From Polyodon spathula (Eukaryota; Chordata; Actinopteri; Acipenseriformes; Polyodontidae): a stretch of DNA of 64,000 nucleotides. This document shows, piece by piece, positions 13,471-64,000 of this stretch (position 1 is the first letter of the stretch; the number at the start of each line of letters is the position of its first letter). The notes beneath the pieces are model-generated. The model worked only from the letters and a program-made list of their open reading frames with translations, searched no databases and was not told the origin of the DNA. The DNA is taken from the NCBI RefSeq assembly GCF_017654505.1, contig NC_054572.1:4038914-4102913 (forward strand), written 5' to 3'. Made by a program: the position numbers and the translations under genes.

Positions 13471-14381
13471 CTCACTTTAGCAATGTTTCATGAATGGTAT
13501 AAAGGACAGTTTGGTGGCATTGCGAATATGAGACTCAAAAGATAAACCAGAGACAAATAAGACACCTAGATTTTTCACTTTTGTTTTTATGTTTTGGTCA
13601 AATTGTCCAGATCTATTTTTAGATATTTTGTTGCATTTACTTGCTGCTGACAGCCTAATAACAGAACCTCTGTCTTATCAGAGTTTAACTGTAAAAAATG
13701 TTGGGTCACCCCATACTTGCCAACATTTGGAAACTGTTCAGCAGGACGCTCTTCCTCCTGGTGGTGGGGGGGGGGAGGGGGTCATACACATCACACACAT
13801 GGGAGGAGTCACACACAAAAAACATATAACATATAATAGACGTCTCCCACCAACTCAACACCACACTACCATCATGACAGTAAAAACAGACATAATGAAG
13901 CGTTCTTCCCTTTGTATAAGTTAGTGATCAGCAGATGTGTGAGCCGCATGAAGAGCACAGCGTGTGCTTTTCACTCTATTGTGCTGAATTTTTTTTTTTT
14001 TTCAATGGGTAGATATCAGGATTTTCTTCCTATGCATCGGGATGCGGGACTTGTGCTAGGAAATCGAGACTGTCCCGACCATACAGGGAATGTTGGCATA
14101 CATGACAGCCACCTCTTCACATCAGTAAAGCATTCAGCTAAAGCCGATACAGCCAGGGTATCATCAGGTTTTACAGAGATGATGAGCTGTGTGTGATCGT
14201 CACAGCAGTGGCAGTTAACACCACGTTTATGGATTCTCACCCAGCGGTAACACGTACAAAGAGAAAAGAACGGGTCCCAGCATAGAGGCTTGGGGAATGA
14301 CACAGGCAACCCAGGAAAATCCAGACAGAGTATCCTAATGAAAAAAATTGCTGTCTGTTCCTGAGATATGACTTGAACCAT
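13471..14381 (-). mobile_element. L2-type LINE reverse transcriptase fragment with nested insertion
   Basis: The minus strand encodes HTQLIISVKPDD and AECFTDVKRWLS, then after an interruption NSDKTEVLLLGCQQQ and VKNLGVLFVSGLSFESHIRN, a split L2-clade reverse transcriptase. The plus-strand copy at 46330 encodes the matching segments. Degenerate. Confidence 0.75.
13712..14108. mobile_element. Nested non-autonomous DNA element inside the L2 copy
   Basis: About 390 bp interrupting the L2 reading frame, bounded by ATACTTGCCAACATTT and GAATGTTGGCATACATG, an imperfect inverted pair. It includes a G-rich run at 13756-13781 and a TTT run at 13987-14001. Confidence 0.45.
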
Positions 14382-15398
14382 TTATGACAATACCGGACAA
14401 TCCCAACCAACTTCTGAGACGATCAATTTCTGAGACGGTCTAGGTTTGTTTTTTGAAGTAGAGCTTTAACTGCATACATTTTTAAGGCAGAGGGCAGTTT
14501 ATCACGTCCAAGATCATTTCACTCAAATCATTGAAAAATGCTATTAGAATTTTGGTTGGAATTGGATCCAACAAGCAAGTGGAAGAAATAATTTGCATGA
14601 TCAATTTATTGAGATCTTGTACTGTAATCTGAGAAAGATGCTACAGCAAAACTAACTCGATTACACTGCATATTCAAAGGAGAGCCATCTGCGGAAATGC
14701 ATTTCCTAATGCTAATAATTATTTTGAAAGTAATTAGGAAATTCCTCATTTAAAAGTTGAGGAGGAGCCTCAGAGCGTCAATTTACCTGCTTATCAATAA
14801 CAGAAAAAAGTAATACTAATACAAAACACACTACCTTTCCCAGTGTAGCTAGGCAATCTCTCCTTCCTGACTTGTGTTATCATTGATTCGTTCTGAATAT
14901 TTTAAACTCACCCCAACTACTGAGTGGCAGCAAATTCCTATATCTCTACTGGAGACTCTGCTTGCAAGATTAAAAACGAGGTTCCAATTAGGAATGCAGG
15001 CTTGTTCGTGGGATTTAAAGCTGTATTACAGTTAATCGCAAATTGTGGCGAAATGTAAAAAAAAAATGCCTCCACACAAAAATCCCAGAAAAATGTGCCA
15101 TTTCATTGTGGAAGACAGCAAAGGAAAGAGACAATTTAACCATGCAAGTAAAACTTGAATAAGCACTAACTATTTGAATAAGCACTGTCGGTCTTCCTAA
15201 TATCCGGGTATATGTTTCAAACATGACACACAAAGAAAAGGTGCACTTAAAGACTAAACATAAGTTTAATTATTTATTTATTTCATTTATATAGCACCTT
15301 ACATCATGGACCTCCAAGGTGCTTTACAGAAAAAATAATACACACAGCATAATGAAACATTAAAAATAGCATAAAAAAGACAATAAAAAGTATATATT
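14382..15398. other. Gene-free interval
   Basis: No exon recognised. 15265-15320 contains a short inverted pair AGCACCTT/AAGGTGCT within TTATATAGCACC, like a common fish dispersed repeat. Confidence 0.4.
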
Positions 15399-15897
15399 TG
15401 TGACAGATTGCCTCTGGTCACACATTTTTCTCCTCCAAATAACTACTTTTAAACACAGAATGCCAGGAAACGCCGTAGCGTGTGTTTATTATGCACAACA
15501 AAAAGAAAATAAACAAAACAAGCCCTAACCCGATCTCGGGCCCACTCTACACAGTTATTTCTCTAACTAGTAACGAGGCAAGATAAGCCTGTTCCCTCAT
15601 TGTAAAAACCAATTCACAGTCCAAATCGTAATCCCAAATACCTTTCCAATAGTTTTCATCAGCCCACCAGGAGAGGCTGCTTCGCTTTTATATATGTGGC
15701 CATCCCCCAATTGGTAATGACTTGATTAATTTGGAGATGGCCACATTATGCCAAGTTTAGCTGGATTGGGAATTTTAATCCCATCCATGCAATAAAGCAA
15801 TAATAATAATCACTTGCTTTCTAAACACAAAACAAAACATATAAATCATAATGCAACAAAAATACATATAAACACAGGGGCGGGGTGCACCCTGTCA
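15399..15897 (-). mobile_element. Solo-LTR-like sequence, same strand as the Ig receptor
   Basis: About 500 bp, minus orientation, bounded by TGACAGGG and CTGTCACA. It contains a TATA box (TATATAAAAG at about 15685-15695), then AATAAA at 15490-15485, in the U3-R order of an LTR. No target-site duplication is clear. It begins 31 bp after the receptor stop codon. Confidence 0.5.
15485..15490 (-). promoter_or_regulatory. Candidate poly(A) signal AATAAA for the Ig receptor
   Basis: First canonical AATAAA seen downstream of the receptor stop in transcript sense, located inside the LTR-like sequence. A functional role is inferred only from position. Confidence 0.35.
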
Positions 15898-15928
15898 AAG
15901 AAACATTGACAGCCCCAACCCCTCTGCT

Positions 15929-22942
<7,014 letters not shown>

Positions 22943-23615
22943 CTTAAAATAGCATCTGTTTCATTAGAAATGGAGTTTAAACATAACACCTACAGGAAGT
23001 CATGTAATGGCCGACCTCTGTGGTTTGTACATGTGAACTGGGCATTTGACAGAAAAAAATATCAACTACAAAAAGTTTCCCATTAGAGAGCCTGTACAAA
23101 TCTGATTGAATAGAATACACAAGTCGTGCATATACAGTACATGAATCTGTATCTATATCTAGCCTTATACCATATTATATATACCTTAGCTAGCTTTATA
23201 AAAGTTTACCATGGTCATTTTGCACAGCAGCTGTGTTACCATGGTCATACTATGCATTTATTTGCTATATATTTTTTTAGATGGTTTACCATACCTCTCT
23301 TGGCATTGCAATGCATATGCTTTCACTATACTTTAAGTAAGCATGCTGTGGCAGTATTGCCCGCAATTAGTAAAGGTTAAAGGGGAAATGAATCATGACG
23401 TGAAGAAGTATGTGCTGAGGGGCTGCTTCATTCTTCTATTGTATAGCTTGATGCCTGTGAGTATAGTGCACATGAAAGCAACTGATAATAGCAATGCTAA
23501 TGATAACCTTACTTACCCAAGTGTCCATGCCACTTTTGTGGCAGGTTACTCTAACCTATTGTTCTCCATCTCTCATTCTTCCTCACTGAGCTTGAGAAAA
23601 GCATCAGAAATTCAT
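22943..23615. other. Spacer upstream of the Ig receptor start
   Basis: Would contain the receptor promoter and 5' UTR. No obvious TATA box is convincing. A short duplication of TTACCATGGTCAT occurs near 23208-23248. Confidence 0.4.
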
Positions 23616-25890
23616 ATAGAACATAAGACGGTTTACAAACGAGAGGAGGCCATTCGTCCCATCTTCCTCGTTAGGTCGCTAGTAGCTTATTGATCCTAGA
23701 ATCTCATCAAGCAGCTTTTTGAAGGATCCCAGGGTGTTGGCATTACTGGGGAGTGGGTTCCAGATTCCCACGATTCTCTGTGTAAAAAAAGTGCTGTTTC
23801 TTTTTTAAGGTCAAAAAAGTCCCCTGGGTCGACATTGTTATTACCTTTTAGAGTTCTGTATGCTTGAATCAGATCGCTGCATAGTCTTCTTTGTTCAAGA
23901 CTGAATAGATTAAATTCTTTTAGCCTGTCTACATATGACATGCCTTTTAAACCAGGATAATTCTGGTTGCTCTTCTTTGCACACTTTCTAGAGCAGTTGC
24001 TCATTGTGTATGAGAGTACTCCCTTATGCTTTACGTAACACGTCAAAATTAAAGGCACTTTGATTACTCTTTCTAGAGCAGCAATATCTGTTTTCTTAGC
24101 GGAGGTGACCAGAACTGAACACAGTATTCTCGATGAGGTCTGCCGTTTTCATTGCACAGTTTTAACATTATAGTTTGTGGTATTGTGATTTATTTTCAAC
24201 ACTTTTCAGTTTTCTGTATACCATCGCTGAGCAACTTGTTGACCGCCTTTTTTTTACTTTTCCCCACATTGTTAATCTAGATGAAGACATTTCTGTTTCA
24301 ACACCAACCTCAGGTCTCTCTGTATGCTTGAACAGCGGCTACCCACGCGTGTGACCCATGTGGTATTTATAATGTACATTTTTATTGCCTGCGTGCAGTA
24401 CCTTACACTTTTCTATATTAAATGTCATTTGCCATGTGTCTGCTCAGTTCTGAATGCTGTCTAGATCATTTTGAATGACCTTTGCTGCTGCAATGATATT
24501 TGCCACTCCTCCTATTTTTGTGTCGTCTGCAAATTTAATTTACAGTTACTATACCAGAATCTAAGTCATTAATGTAGATTAGGAAGAGCAGAGGACCTAA
24601 TATTGATCCCTGTGGTACACCACTGGTTACCACACTCCATTCTGAGGTTTCTCCTCTAATCAGTACTTTCTGTTTTCTACATGTTAACCACTCCCTAATC
24701 TACGTGCATGCATTTCCTTGAATCCCCCTTGAATCCCTTCAGTTTGAGAATTAATATTTCATGCAGGACTTTGTCAAAAGCTTTCTGAAAATCTAAATAA
24801 ACCATGTCATATGCTTTGCAGTTATCCACTGCAAAAAGATTAGCAGGTTAGTTAGACACAATCTCCCTTTTCATGCTGACTGTCTCCCAGGATCCTGTTA
24901 CCATAGCGGTAACTTTCCATTTTGGATCTTATTATATTTTCCATAAGTTTCCATATAATAGAAGTCAGGCTTACTGGTCTGTAGTTACCTGATTCGGTTT
25001 TGTTTCCCTTTTTGTTGATCAGTATTACATTTGCAATTTTCCAGTCTGTCGGTACAACCCCTGTCTCAAGAGACTGTTGCATGATCTTGGTTGGCGGTTT
25101 GTAAATAAATTCTTTCATTTCTTTGAGTACTATTGGGAGGATCTCATCCAGCCCAGGGGATTTGTTTATTTTAAGAGCTCCTAGTCCCTTTAACACTTCT
25201 GCCTCTGTTATGCTAAATTTATTTAAAACTGAATAGGAATAGGTCAACATGTGGGGCATGTTGTCCACATCCTCCTCAGTAAAAACTTGTGAAAATAATT
25301 AATTTAATATATTTTCTATTTCTTTCTCTTCATCTATGATTTTGCCATTTTAACCTCTTAGACATTCTACTTCCTCCTTGAATGTTCTTTTGCTGTTATA
25401 GTACTCGAGAAGCTGTTTGGAATTGGTTTTATCCCCCTTAGCAATGCTCATTTCGATTTCTCGTTTGCAGTTCCGTGTACTCTTTCTTTGTACTTTGTTT
25501 TTGGTCCATTTTAAACTCTCTGTAAAGTACCTTTTTTCTTGAATTTTTTTTTTTTCATTAATCTATTAAACTATTTTGGCCATTTTATTTTAGATTTTGA
25601 TTTGTCTACTTTTGGGATGTAATTGTTTTGCGCCTCTAGCACTACATTTGTTTTTTTTAAATAGCCACCATTCTTTCTCTGGATGTTTTTTCTATTTTAC
25701 TCCAATCTACTTCTGTTAGTCTCTGTTTCATTCCTTCATAGATTGCCTTCTTAAAAATGTAAACCTTAGCTTTAGTCGTTTATTTGGGGGTTTTAACTAG
25801 CACTTCAAATGAGACCATGTTGTTACTGGTTCTCTAACCTCTATAGTTATTTTGTGTTTGTTATTTTAAAAAACTAAATTGAGGCATGCC
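23616..25890 (-). pseudogene. Decayed CR1 LINE copy
   Basis: Minus-strand remnants run from the 3' end through the C-terminal block (KGMSYVDRLKEFNLFSLEQR), reverse transcriptase (ALKINKSPGLDEILPIVLKE) and pre-RT region (AIYEGMKQRLTEVDWSK) up to about 25890. Many frameshifts; a 70-bp insertion near 24000 has duplicated CTTTCTAGAGCAG at its edges. Confidence 0.88.
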
Positions 25891-28073
25891 TCCAGTCAGA
25901 GCATTGCGTGTTCCTATGTGTTGCCACCAGAGTGGGGGGTTGGGGGGGGGGGGGTTATTTGGAAACAAAAAAACTTTGAAGCAACATACATGGTTTTTAT
26001 TTTTTTAATTTGAGACATTTACATGAGAGAAATGTCTTGTGTGGATGTAAATTAGCTATGCATAAAGTACTCATGTTGTTTTTGAAGATTACTAGTGAAC
26101 TTTTGTGAAAATGTGGTTTCCCAGCGCAGAGGAGTGGTACACGAGTGAATCTAAGCTACTATAATAAAACAAAATACCGTGTGCCTAGCTGGTTAATAAT
26201 GTGTTTTTCTGCTCTTGCCCAAATTATTTTTCAAATGTCATTAGTAGTGAATACTGTTTCAACTGTCCACTGGGGGTTAAAATCCTTCCCTGCTAAAAAC
26301 CTTATCAAATACGACTCATTAATTAAAAATAAACTCAGAGGTATAAAGCCAATTTGCGGGACTGTGTTTGAGGGGAGGGGGTGGTAACAGGTACTTGCAG
26401 ATAGCTGAGGGGGTTAAAATCCTCCCTGTGCTGCTGCTGAAGAAGAGCCCGACTGTGTGAGTGAGCAGTCGTATTGAGGTATATATATATATATATGAAT
26501 ATATAAATATATATTTATATAGTATCCAAATAGGAGCTAGGTGTTTGTTTTTGTGTTTATTAAAAGTCATTTTGTGTTTATTAAAAGTGCGCGTGAGCGC
26601 TGTTTCAGTACAATCCTGTGTGTGTTGGGTCGTGATTCAGAAGGGAGAAGAACACGTGAGAGCCTGTGTGGCGAGCAAAAAACATATGGTGCATATAGGG
26701 GATCAGGTGATGCTGTGTATACTACCCTGGCTAAGAAACCCTACCTGTCCAGACGGCTGACATCTGCTGAGGAAGCATTCAACACCTCGCCTGGGCAAAT
26801 ACGGGTAGAGGGCACTTGAAAGGGAGGTGGCAGATGCTGATTAAACAGACTGAAGTGCATTAATTCGTTCCCAAAATTGCCACTGCCTGCTGTATCCTGC
26901 ACAAACTCTTGTCAACAATGACTTGCCACTTTAAAAGGCAGGTCTGATCTGCCTTGCTCGGTGGTTTTTAAAGGGTGAGACTTCCTTAGAAATTGCAGAA
27001 CATGTTTGGCATGTTTAGGAATCTAAGACTTAGTACACATGGGTAGGATTTTCAAAAGGTTGTAAATGTTAACTCCAGTGTTAATCAAGTAATCGGTATG
27101 TAGCATTGATTTGGGTATTTTCAAGCCGTCGCTATGCCCATTTCGTTATTATATACTTGTCTCCAGGTAGGAGCTAGGTGTTTGTTTGTTTTGTGTTTAT
27201 TTCTTAATGTTTTCAGAAATTATGTTAATTTACTAAATAATGTTAATATCTTAACGAGCAGTGCTTCTTTTGACTATTTCTTTTGTTTGTGTGGGAATTT
27301 AAAAGCACATCTGCGTTAATTGTTATAATTTATTTTTCATTTGCACTTTGAAAAGGAGGGCTTTAATTAACGAAAGACTATAACTCACCTTGAAACAGAA
27401 ATTTAACAGACTATGGCTCTAATGCCGATGACACAGACACGACCTAGATAAGTCAATACTTGTAGTTATGAAAATGTTTTAGACTTTTATATACTTGTGG
27501 TTATGAAATGCTTTATTAACACTCTATAACCCAGTAATTACATATATATTATACATTTATAAAACATTAATGAGCAGCACCTTAAACTAAAGTGTTACCC
27601 CCAAATTTTTATAAGTCGGCAAAAAAACTAAAAATGTGACTTGGTATAGTTTAATTTTAATTAATAATCAGCAAATCACTTTGTAACGCTTTTGATTTGA
27701 ACCGCCAACCCTCAGCACTAAAGGCAGAGATGCTACAGTTCCGTTAAAGGGGAATCCTCCCTAACGGGGTTGTAGTCGGTGTGTTTATGCACACATACGA
27801 TGTGCCTCTCCAGTCATCGGGTCATTCATTACAAACTACAAACACAAATAAATTAAACGTATTTATTTGTAGCCTACAATCTTACATACTAAAATACATA
27901 CAAAAGTAGAAATACATTACAACCAATATAGATAGCTGGCTTACCCCCGCCCCATACAAATTTTTTTTATTTATTTTTAATCTGTGTTGTCGATTTTTAC
28001 CCACACGCCAGATTATCGTAAATCAGCACTGTATATGTAAAGTTATCTAAATAAATGTACATTCTGCATGACA

Positions 28074-28112
28074 AATATCTATTTTGTAAATGAAGTTTAC
28101 AAAATAGATATT
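28074..28112. repeat. Perfect stem-loop, 17-bp arms
   Basis: AATATCTATTTTGTAAA and its exact reverse complement around the loop TGAAG. Confidence 0.9.
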
Positions 28113-28314
28113 CCCATTATTTTTGGTTTTGTTTCCATTTGGCTGCTGCTCACAGGTGAGAGGGCCTTCTCCCTGTACGCTAGTAGTTTCCATGACAGCG
28201 AATTATGCTTCTGTTCATTTTTCTTGATCTCATTAACATGCATTTTCATTAATGAGTGCCCCTTTTTTAGTCATTGAGACAGGAAGTGATGTACATGACC
28301 TGTGACAATGAAGC

Positions 28315-28405
28315 TTTTCAACAAGAAATGTGTTCATTAACGACCTCATCGACTCAAGTTCAAAGCATTAACGGATTGATTTAATGAACACATTTCGTTT
28401 GAAAA
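28315..28405. repeat. Near-perfect inverted repeat, about 25-bp arms
   Basis: GAAATGTGTTCATTAA (ending 28340) is matched by TTAATGAACACATTTC (from 28381), with pairing extending into TTTTCA/TGAAAA beyond a small mismatch; 40-nt loop. Confidence 0.85.
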
Positions 28406-29791
28406 CCGCTTGCTGCTAAAGCTCTCGTTACTATAGCACAAGTTCAATACAATAACATTGCTTTTTGAAAAGCTTGCCCGTGGTCTTTTAGTCAGAATTC
28501 TCGATGTTCATTGTAAGACAAAATCCTATTTGCAGCTCTTGCAAGAACAGTCTGATATTTGCTCAGAGAATTTGTTTTCAAAGCTTTTGTCTATGCACGA
28601 ATGATCTGTTTGTGGTGCCTTACAGTTTTAGTGTATATAGGTAAAGAAGGATTCACTGTTTTAAGCAGCTTTGAGGCAGTGTAATTAGTACCTGTTTGTG
28701 ACTACCAGAACACAGCAGTGATTGAAAACAGTGTTGAAAACACTTGTCATGAAATAGCCAATAACCTAACCTTAACATTACCCTAATCCTAATCTCAACT
28801 CCAACATGAACCTTCACCTACATGCTTGTAACATTAAACAGTGGTCTTTGAATCACTGCAGTTACAGGCAGCACCACAGTCATGCCACTGTTTATTAATT
28901 TTCAGGTTCAGGAAGCTTTCTTTCTTCCCCAAGGTACAAAGGCTAGCTCAAAGGACATTGGCCAAGCCAGAGCGTGGCATTAGGGCTAGAAATAGAAACA
29001 GCATGTGGAAAGGAAGTGAACGGAGAACTTATTTAGCAAAAAGGAAATGCGCAATCGCCCAATGTGTGTGATATTCGACAGCCTTTGAGCTAAAAATCAC
29101 AATTCAGGGCACTTCATTGGTGAAGGAAATTGACAGCAAATAGAATTAAAAGGTTTCTGTATTAAAATGCAGTGTAATGCGCCAGACCATTCCACACATG
29201 CATGTGTTTAGGAGCCCTGGTTAGAGACTTGGACTGGGGAGGGAATGAGGCTTCACCAGCTTTCTTGTCAGTTGCTAGATCCTGTACCTCTCCTGGAGCA
29301 ACACACTGGTAAACTGATCACACTGGTAAACTGCCACATAAACCAGTTTGTCTAGCAAGGCAAGCTCACTGCACACTGTTTTATTCCACTCCCTAAGAGC
29401 AGCTGAAGTGTGTAATGACACTGCAGGGAGCTTACAGCAGAAAGGTTTTAGTGTTTATAGAAAGTTAAGTGTGCCTAGTTTGAGTATTGAGACAAGCAAC
29501 ACTCCCCTAGCTGTCACCTTTATTGAAGCTGCAGGAAGTGTGCTTGTAGTCAATGTGAGCACAGCACAAACTTCTGTTTTGAAAAGGGAAGGCTCTAGGA
29601 CCCTGTTCTCATTGATATTTTTTTATCTGACCACAGAACCTGTTAGCAATGTTTCCTCTTCGGCTTCGCAAGAAGCTAAAACCCACAGGCTTTTACAGAC
29701 ACCATGTCAGAGCTGTGCTTTAGAGGGGTCTGTTTCATAACATGTCCAGCCTGGGCTCAGAGGCACTGCTAGCAGATATAGATATTCTAAC

Positions 29792-62647
<32,856 letters not shown>

Positions 62648-63014
62648 TGACCTTGTGATAGTAAGTACAGGCCTGGCTTACAGGACATTTGTTGTTCATG
62701 TATTTATTTGTATTTTATTTGTATTGTTTTATTGCTTTTGGTTAAGTTTGAGCCCAATGAATACAGAGGATCTCTAAGCTCTTCTATTTCTACAGTACAA
62801 TGTAATGTCCTCCTGTCTCCTGCTCTAGCGTGTCCTTTAACGGAGGATCTCTGCTCTTCTCTTTCTACAGCACAATGTAATGTCCTCCTGTCTCCTGCTA
62901 TAGCGTGTCCTGTAACAGAGGTGGAATCACTGGAGTCCATGGTGTGTGTGCCACCTGAGAAAAGACTTCACATTGTCTTGCAAGTCCGCTGATGGAATTT
63001 AAAAAGTGACAACC
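62648..63014 (+). other. PTPN22 3' flank with a roughly 68-bp tandem duplication
   Basis: 62776-62922 contains two near-identical copies of a block with TACAGTACAATGTAATGTCC and TCCTGTCTCCTGCT, likely in the 3' UTR. No AATAAA found close by. Confidence 0.5.
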
Positions 63015-64000
63015 ATTACTGAACACACATTTGCTCAATAGTATTTACCTCAATGAGGTCCGTTTTCAATATTAGGATATTTGTCAATGAGTTTTTGGCA
63101 TGACTGTTTAGTGATTTTTGACCATTCTTCAATGCAAAATTGTTCCAGTTCATTCAAATTCCAAGGACTTCTCTTGTGCTCAGCCTTCTTCAACTCATAT
63201 CAAGGATTGTCAATCAGAATTAGATCGGGACTTTGACCGGGCCATTCCAGAACCTTGGTTTTATTCTTCTTTAACCATTCTGAAGTAGATTTTAATGTGT
63301 GCTTTGGATCACTGTCGTGTTGAAACATCCAGTTGCTCTTGAAATCAAGTTTTGTAGTGGGGGGTTTCAAATAATTAGCCAATATCTTTTGGTATGTTAT
63401 GGAATTCATTTTAAATTTTGAATTTGAATTCATTAAATTTCCTGTGCCATTAGAGGAAAAACAGCCCCATAGAAGGAATGAATCTGATATGAATATATGA
63501 ATCTAAATGAACATGTATTTATACTAAAGTAATACAAAAATGACTACAAAAGATTTAGAAGAGAGTAGTTTTTCGAGATTTACGGTTATACTGTAAATTT
63601 ACAATCTCGAAAAACTACTCACTTCTAAATCTTTTGTAGCCATTTTCTATACTTTTGAGGCATAAGCAACTAGGAAATAGCACTTACTACCCAGGAACAA
63701 AAATTGTGTTACATAGTGCTATCAGCGTGACCAAATAGCTAGATTTTTGTTTCATCACAAAACCTTTGTTCATCATTCAAATGCAGTTTTGCAAACTTTA
63801 AGTGATTGTCTTTGTGACATTTTCCTAAGAGCGGCTTTTTCCTTGGCCTGCGACCATTGAGACCTTCACCATGCAATACTCGGTACTTATGGTTGAAATG
63901 GAAACCCGTCCCACCAGCCAGTTCACTTTGAATATCTTTGGCAGTCAATCTCAGATTATTCTTAACCTTCCTCACAATTCTTCTATTTGTTCTTGGTTAA
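63015..64000 (-). pseudogene. Tc1-like transposase, interrupted, runs off the window
   Basis: The minus strand carries LTAKDIQSELAG, GLNGRRPRKKPLL, DETKI, then after an interruption LLWGCFSSNGTGNL, FQHDSDPKHTLKSTSEWLKK and WPGQSPDL: Tc1 HTH and DDE blocks in order. A different lineage from the copies at 19473 and 30581. Broken by stops and an insertion. Confidence 0.9.
63480..63732. mobile_element. Hairpin-bearing insertion within the Tc1 transposase
   Basis: About 250 bp separating transposase segments. Contains two 37-nt arms (about 63543-63579 and 63601-63637), CTACAAAAGATTTAGAAG and its complement with one mismatch, and a right part shared with 9335-9425. Confidence 0.65.

Larger units (their letters stand above)
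25891..29791. other. Spacer between CR1 and PTPN22
   Basis: G run at 25934-25954 and an AT-rich microsatellite at 26480-26520; hairpins at 28074-28112 and 28315-28405. No exon with family motifs. The last several hundred bases presumably hold the PTPN22 promoter and 5' UTR, but no TATA box or initiator stands out. Confidence 0.45.

Noticed and set aside
29348..29740. 130-codon open frame ending 50 bp before the PTPN22 start
   Set aside because: Out of frame with PTPN22 exon 1 and without a known domain; more likely promoter or 5' UTR sequence.

Overview
The window is vertebrate nuclear DNA, most likely from a ray-finned fish. Genes are split by long introns with GT-AG boundaries. Much of the rest is CR1- and L2-type LINEs, Tc1/mariner transposons, LTR fragments, microsatellites and kilobase-scale minisatellites. 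The recurrent CR1 3' end and the large repeat-filled introns remind me of sturgeon or paddlefish, but that is a memory-based inference, not a demonstrated assignment.

Two protein-coding genes can be assembled by hand. (1) On the minus strand (22942 down to 15929) lies a five-exon, 299-residue type I membrane receptor. It has a signal peptide, a CD300/pIgR-like V-type Ig domain, a second Ig domain, a connecting peptide, a transmembrane segment carrying Arg and Glu, and a three-residue tail. This is the layout of an activating receptor that borrows an ITAM adaptor. (2) On the plus strand (29792 to 62647) lies a complete PTPN22 (lymphoid tyrosine phosphatase, LYP/PEP). I resolve 28 coding exons totalling 2904 nt (967 residues plus stop). 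Phases agree at every junction, the [10 protein letters not shown] phosphatase signature spans exons 8 and 9, and the characteristic C-terminal homology tail closes the protein. The two genes are divergent (head to head), with about 6.8 kb between start codons.

Layout: 1-15.4 kb is gene-free, with LINE and Tc1 fragments and two large minisatellites (19-bp unit at 3.2-4.4 kb, 44-bp unit at 5.7-8.1 kb). 15.4-23 kb holds the Ig receptor; a solo-LTR-like sequence starts 31 bp past its stop, and intron 2 contains an internally deleted Tc1 element and a 37-39-bp minisatellite. 23-29.8 kb holds a decayed CR1 and AT-rich spacer. 29.8-62.6 kb is PTPN22. 62.6-64 kb is its downstream flank and a Tc1 copy interrupted by a hairpin-bearing insertion.

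The most unusual part is the PTPN22 C-terminal region. A three-exon cassette (131 + 28 + 63 nt = 222 nt = 74 codons, phase 1 in and out) encoding the interdomain and SH3-binding (Csk-type) proline motif has been amplified in tandem, the last time by a roughly 2-kb near-identical genomic duplication (about 52.0-56.1 kb). The predicted protein is about 160 residues longer than human PTPN22 and carries three RTPESF-type proline motifs. Two of the three copies of the 131-nt exon end in a 34-35-bp minisatellite that multiplies the splice donor itself. Elsewhere in the gene a CR1 LINE ends 10 bp before exon 9, so it supplies essentially the whole 3' splice-site tract of the active-site exon.
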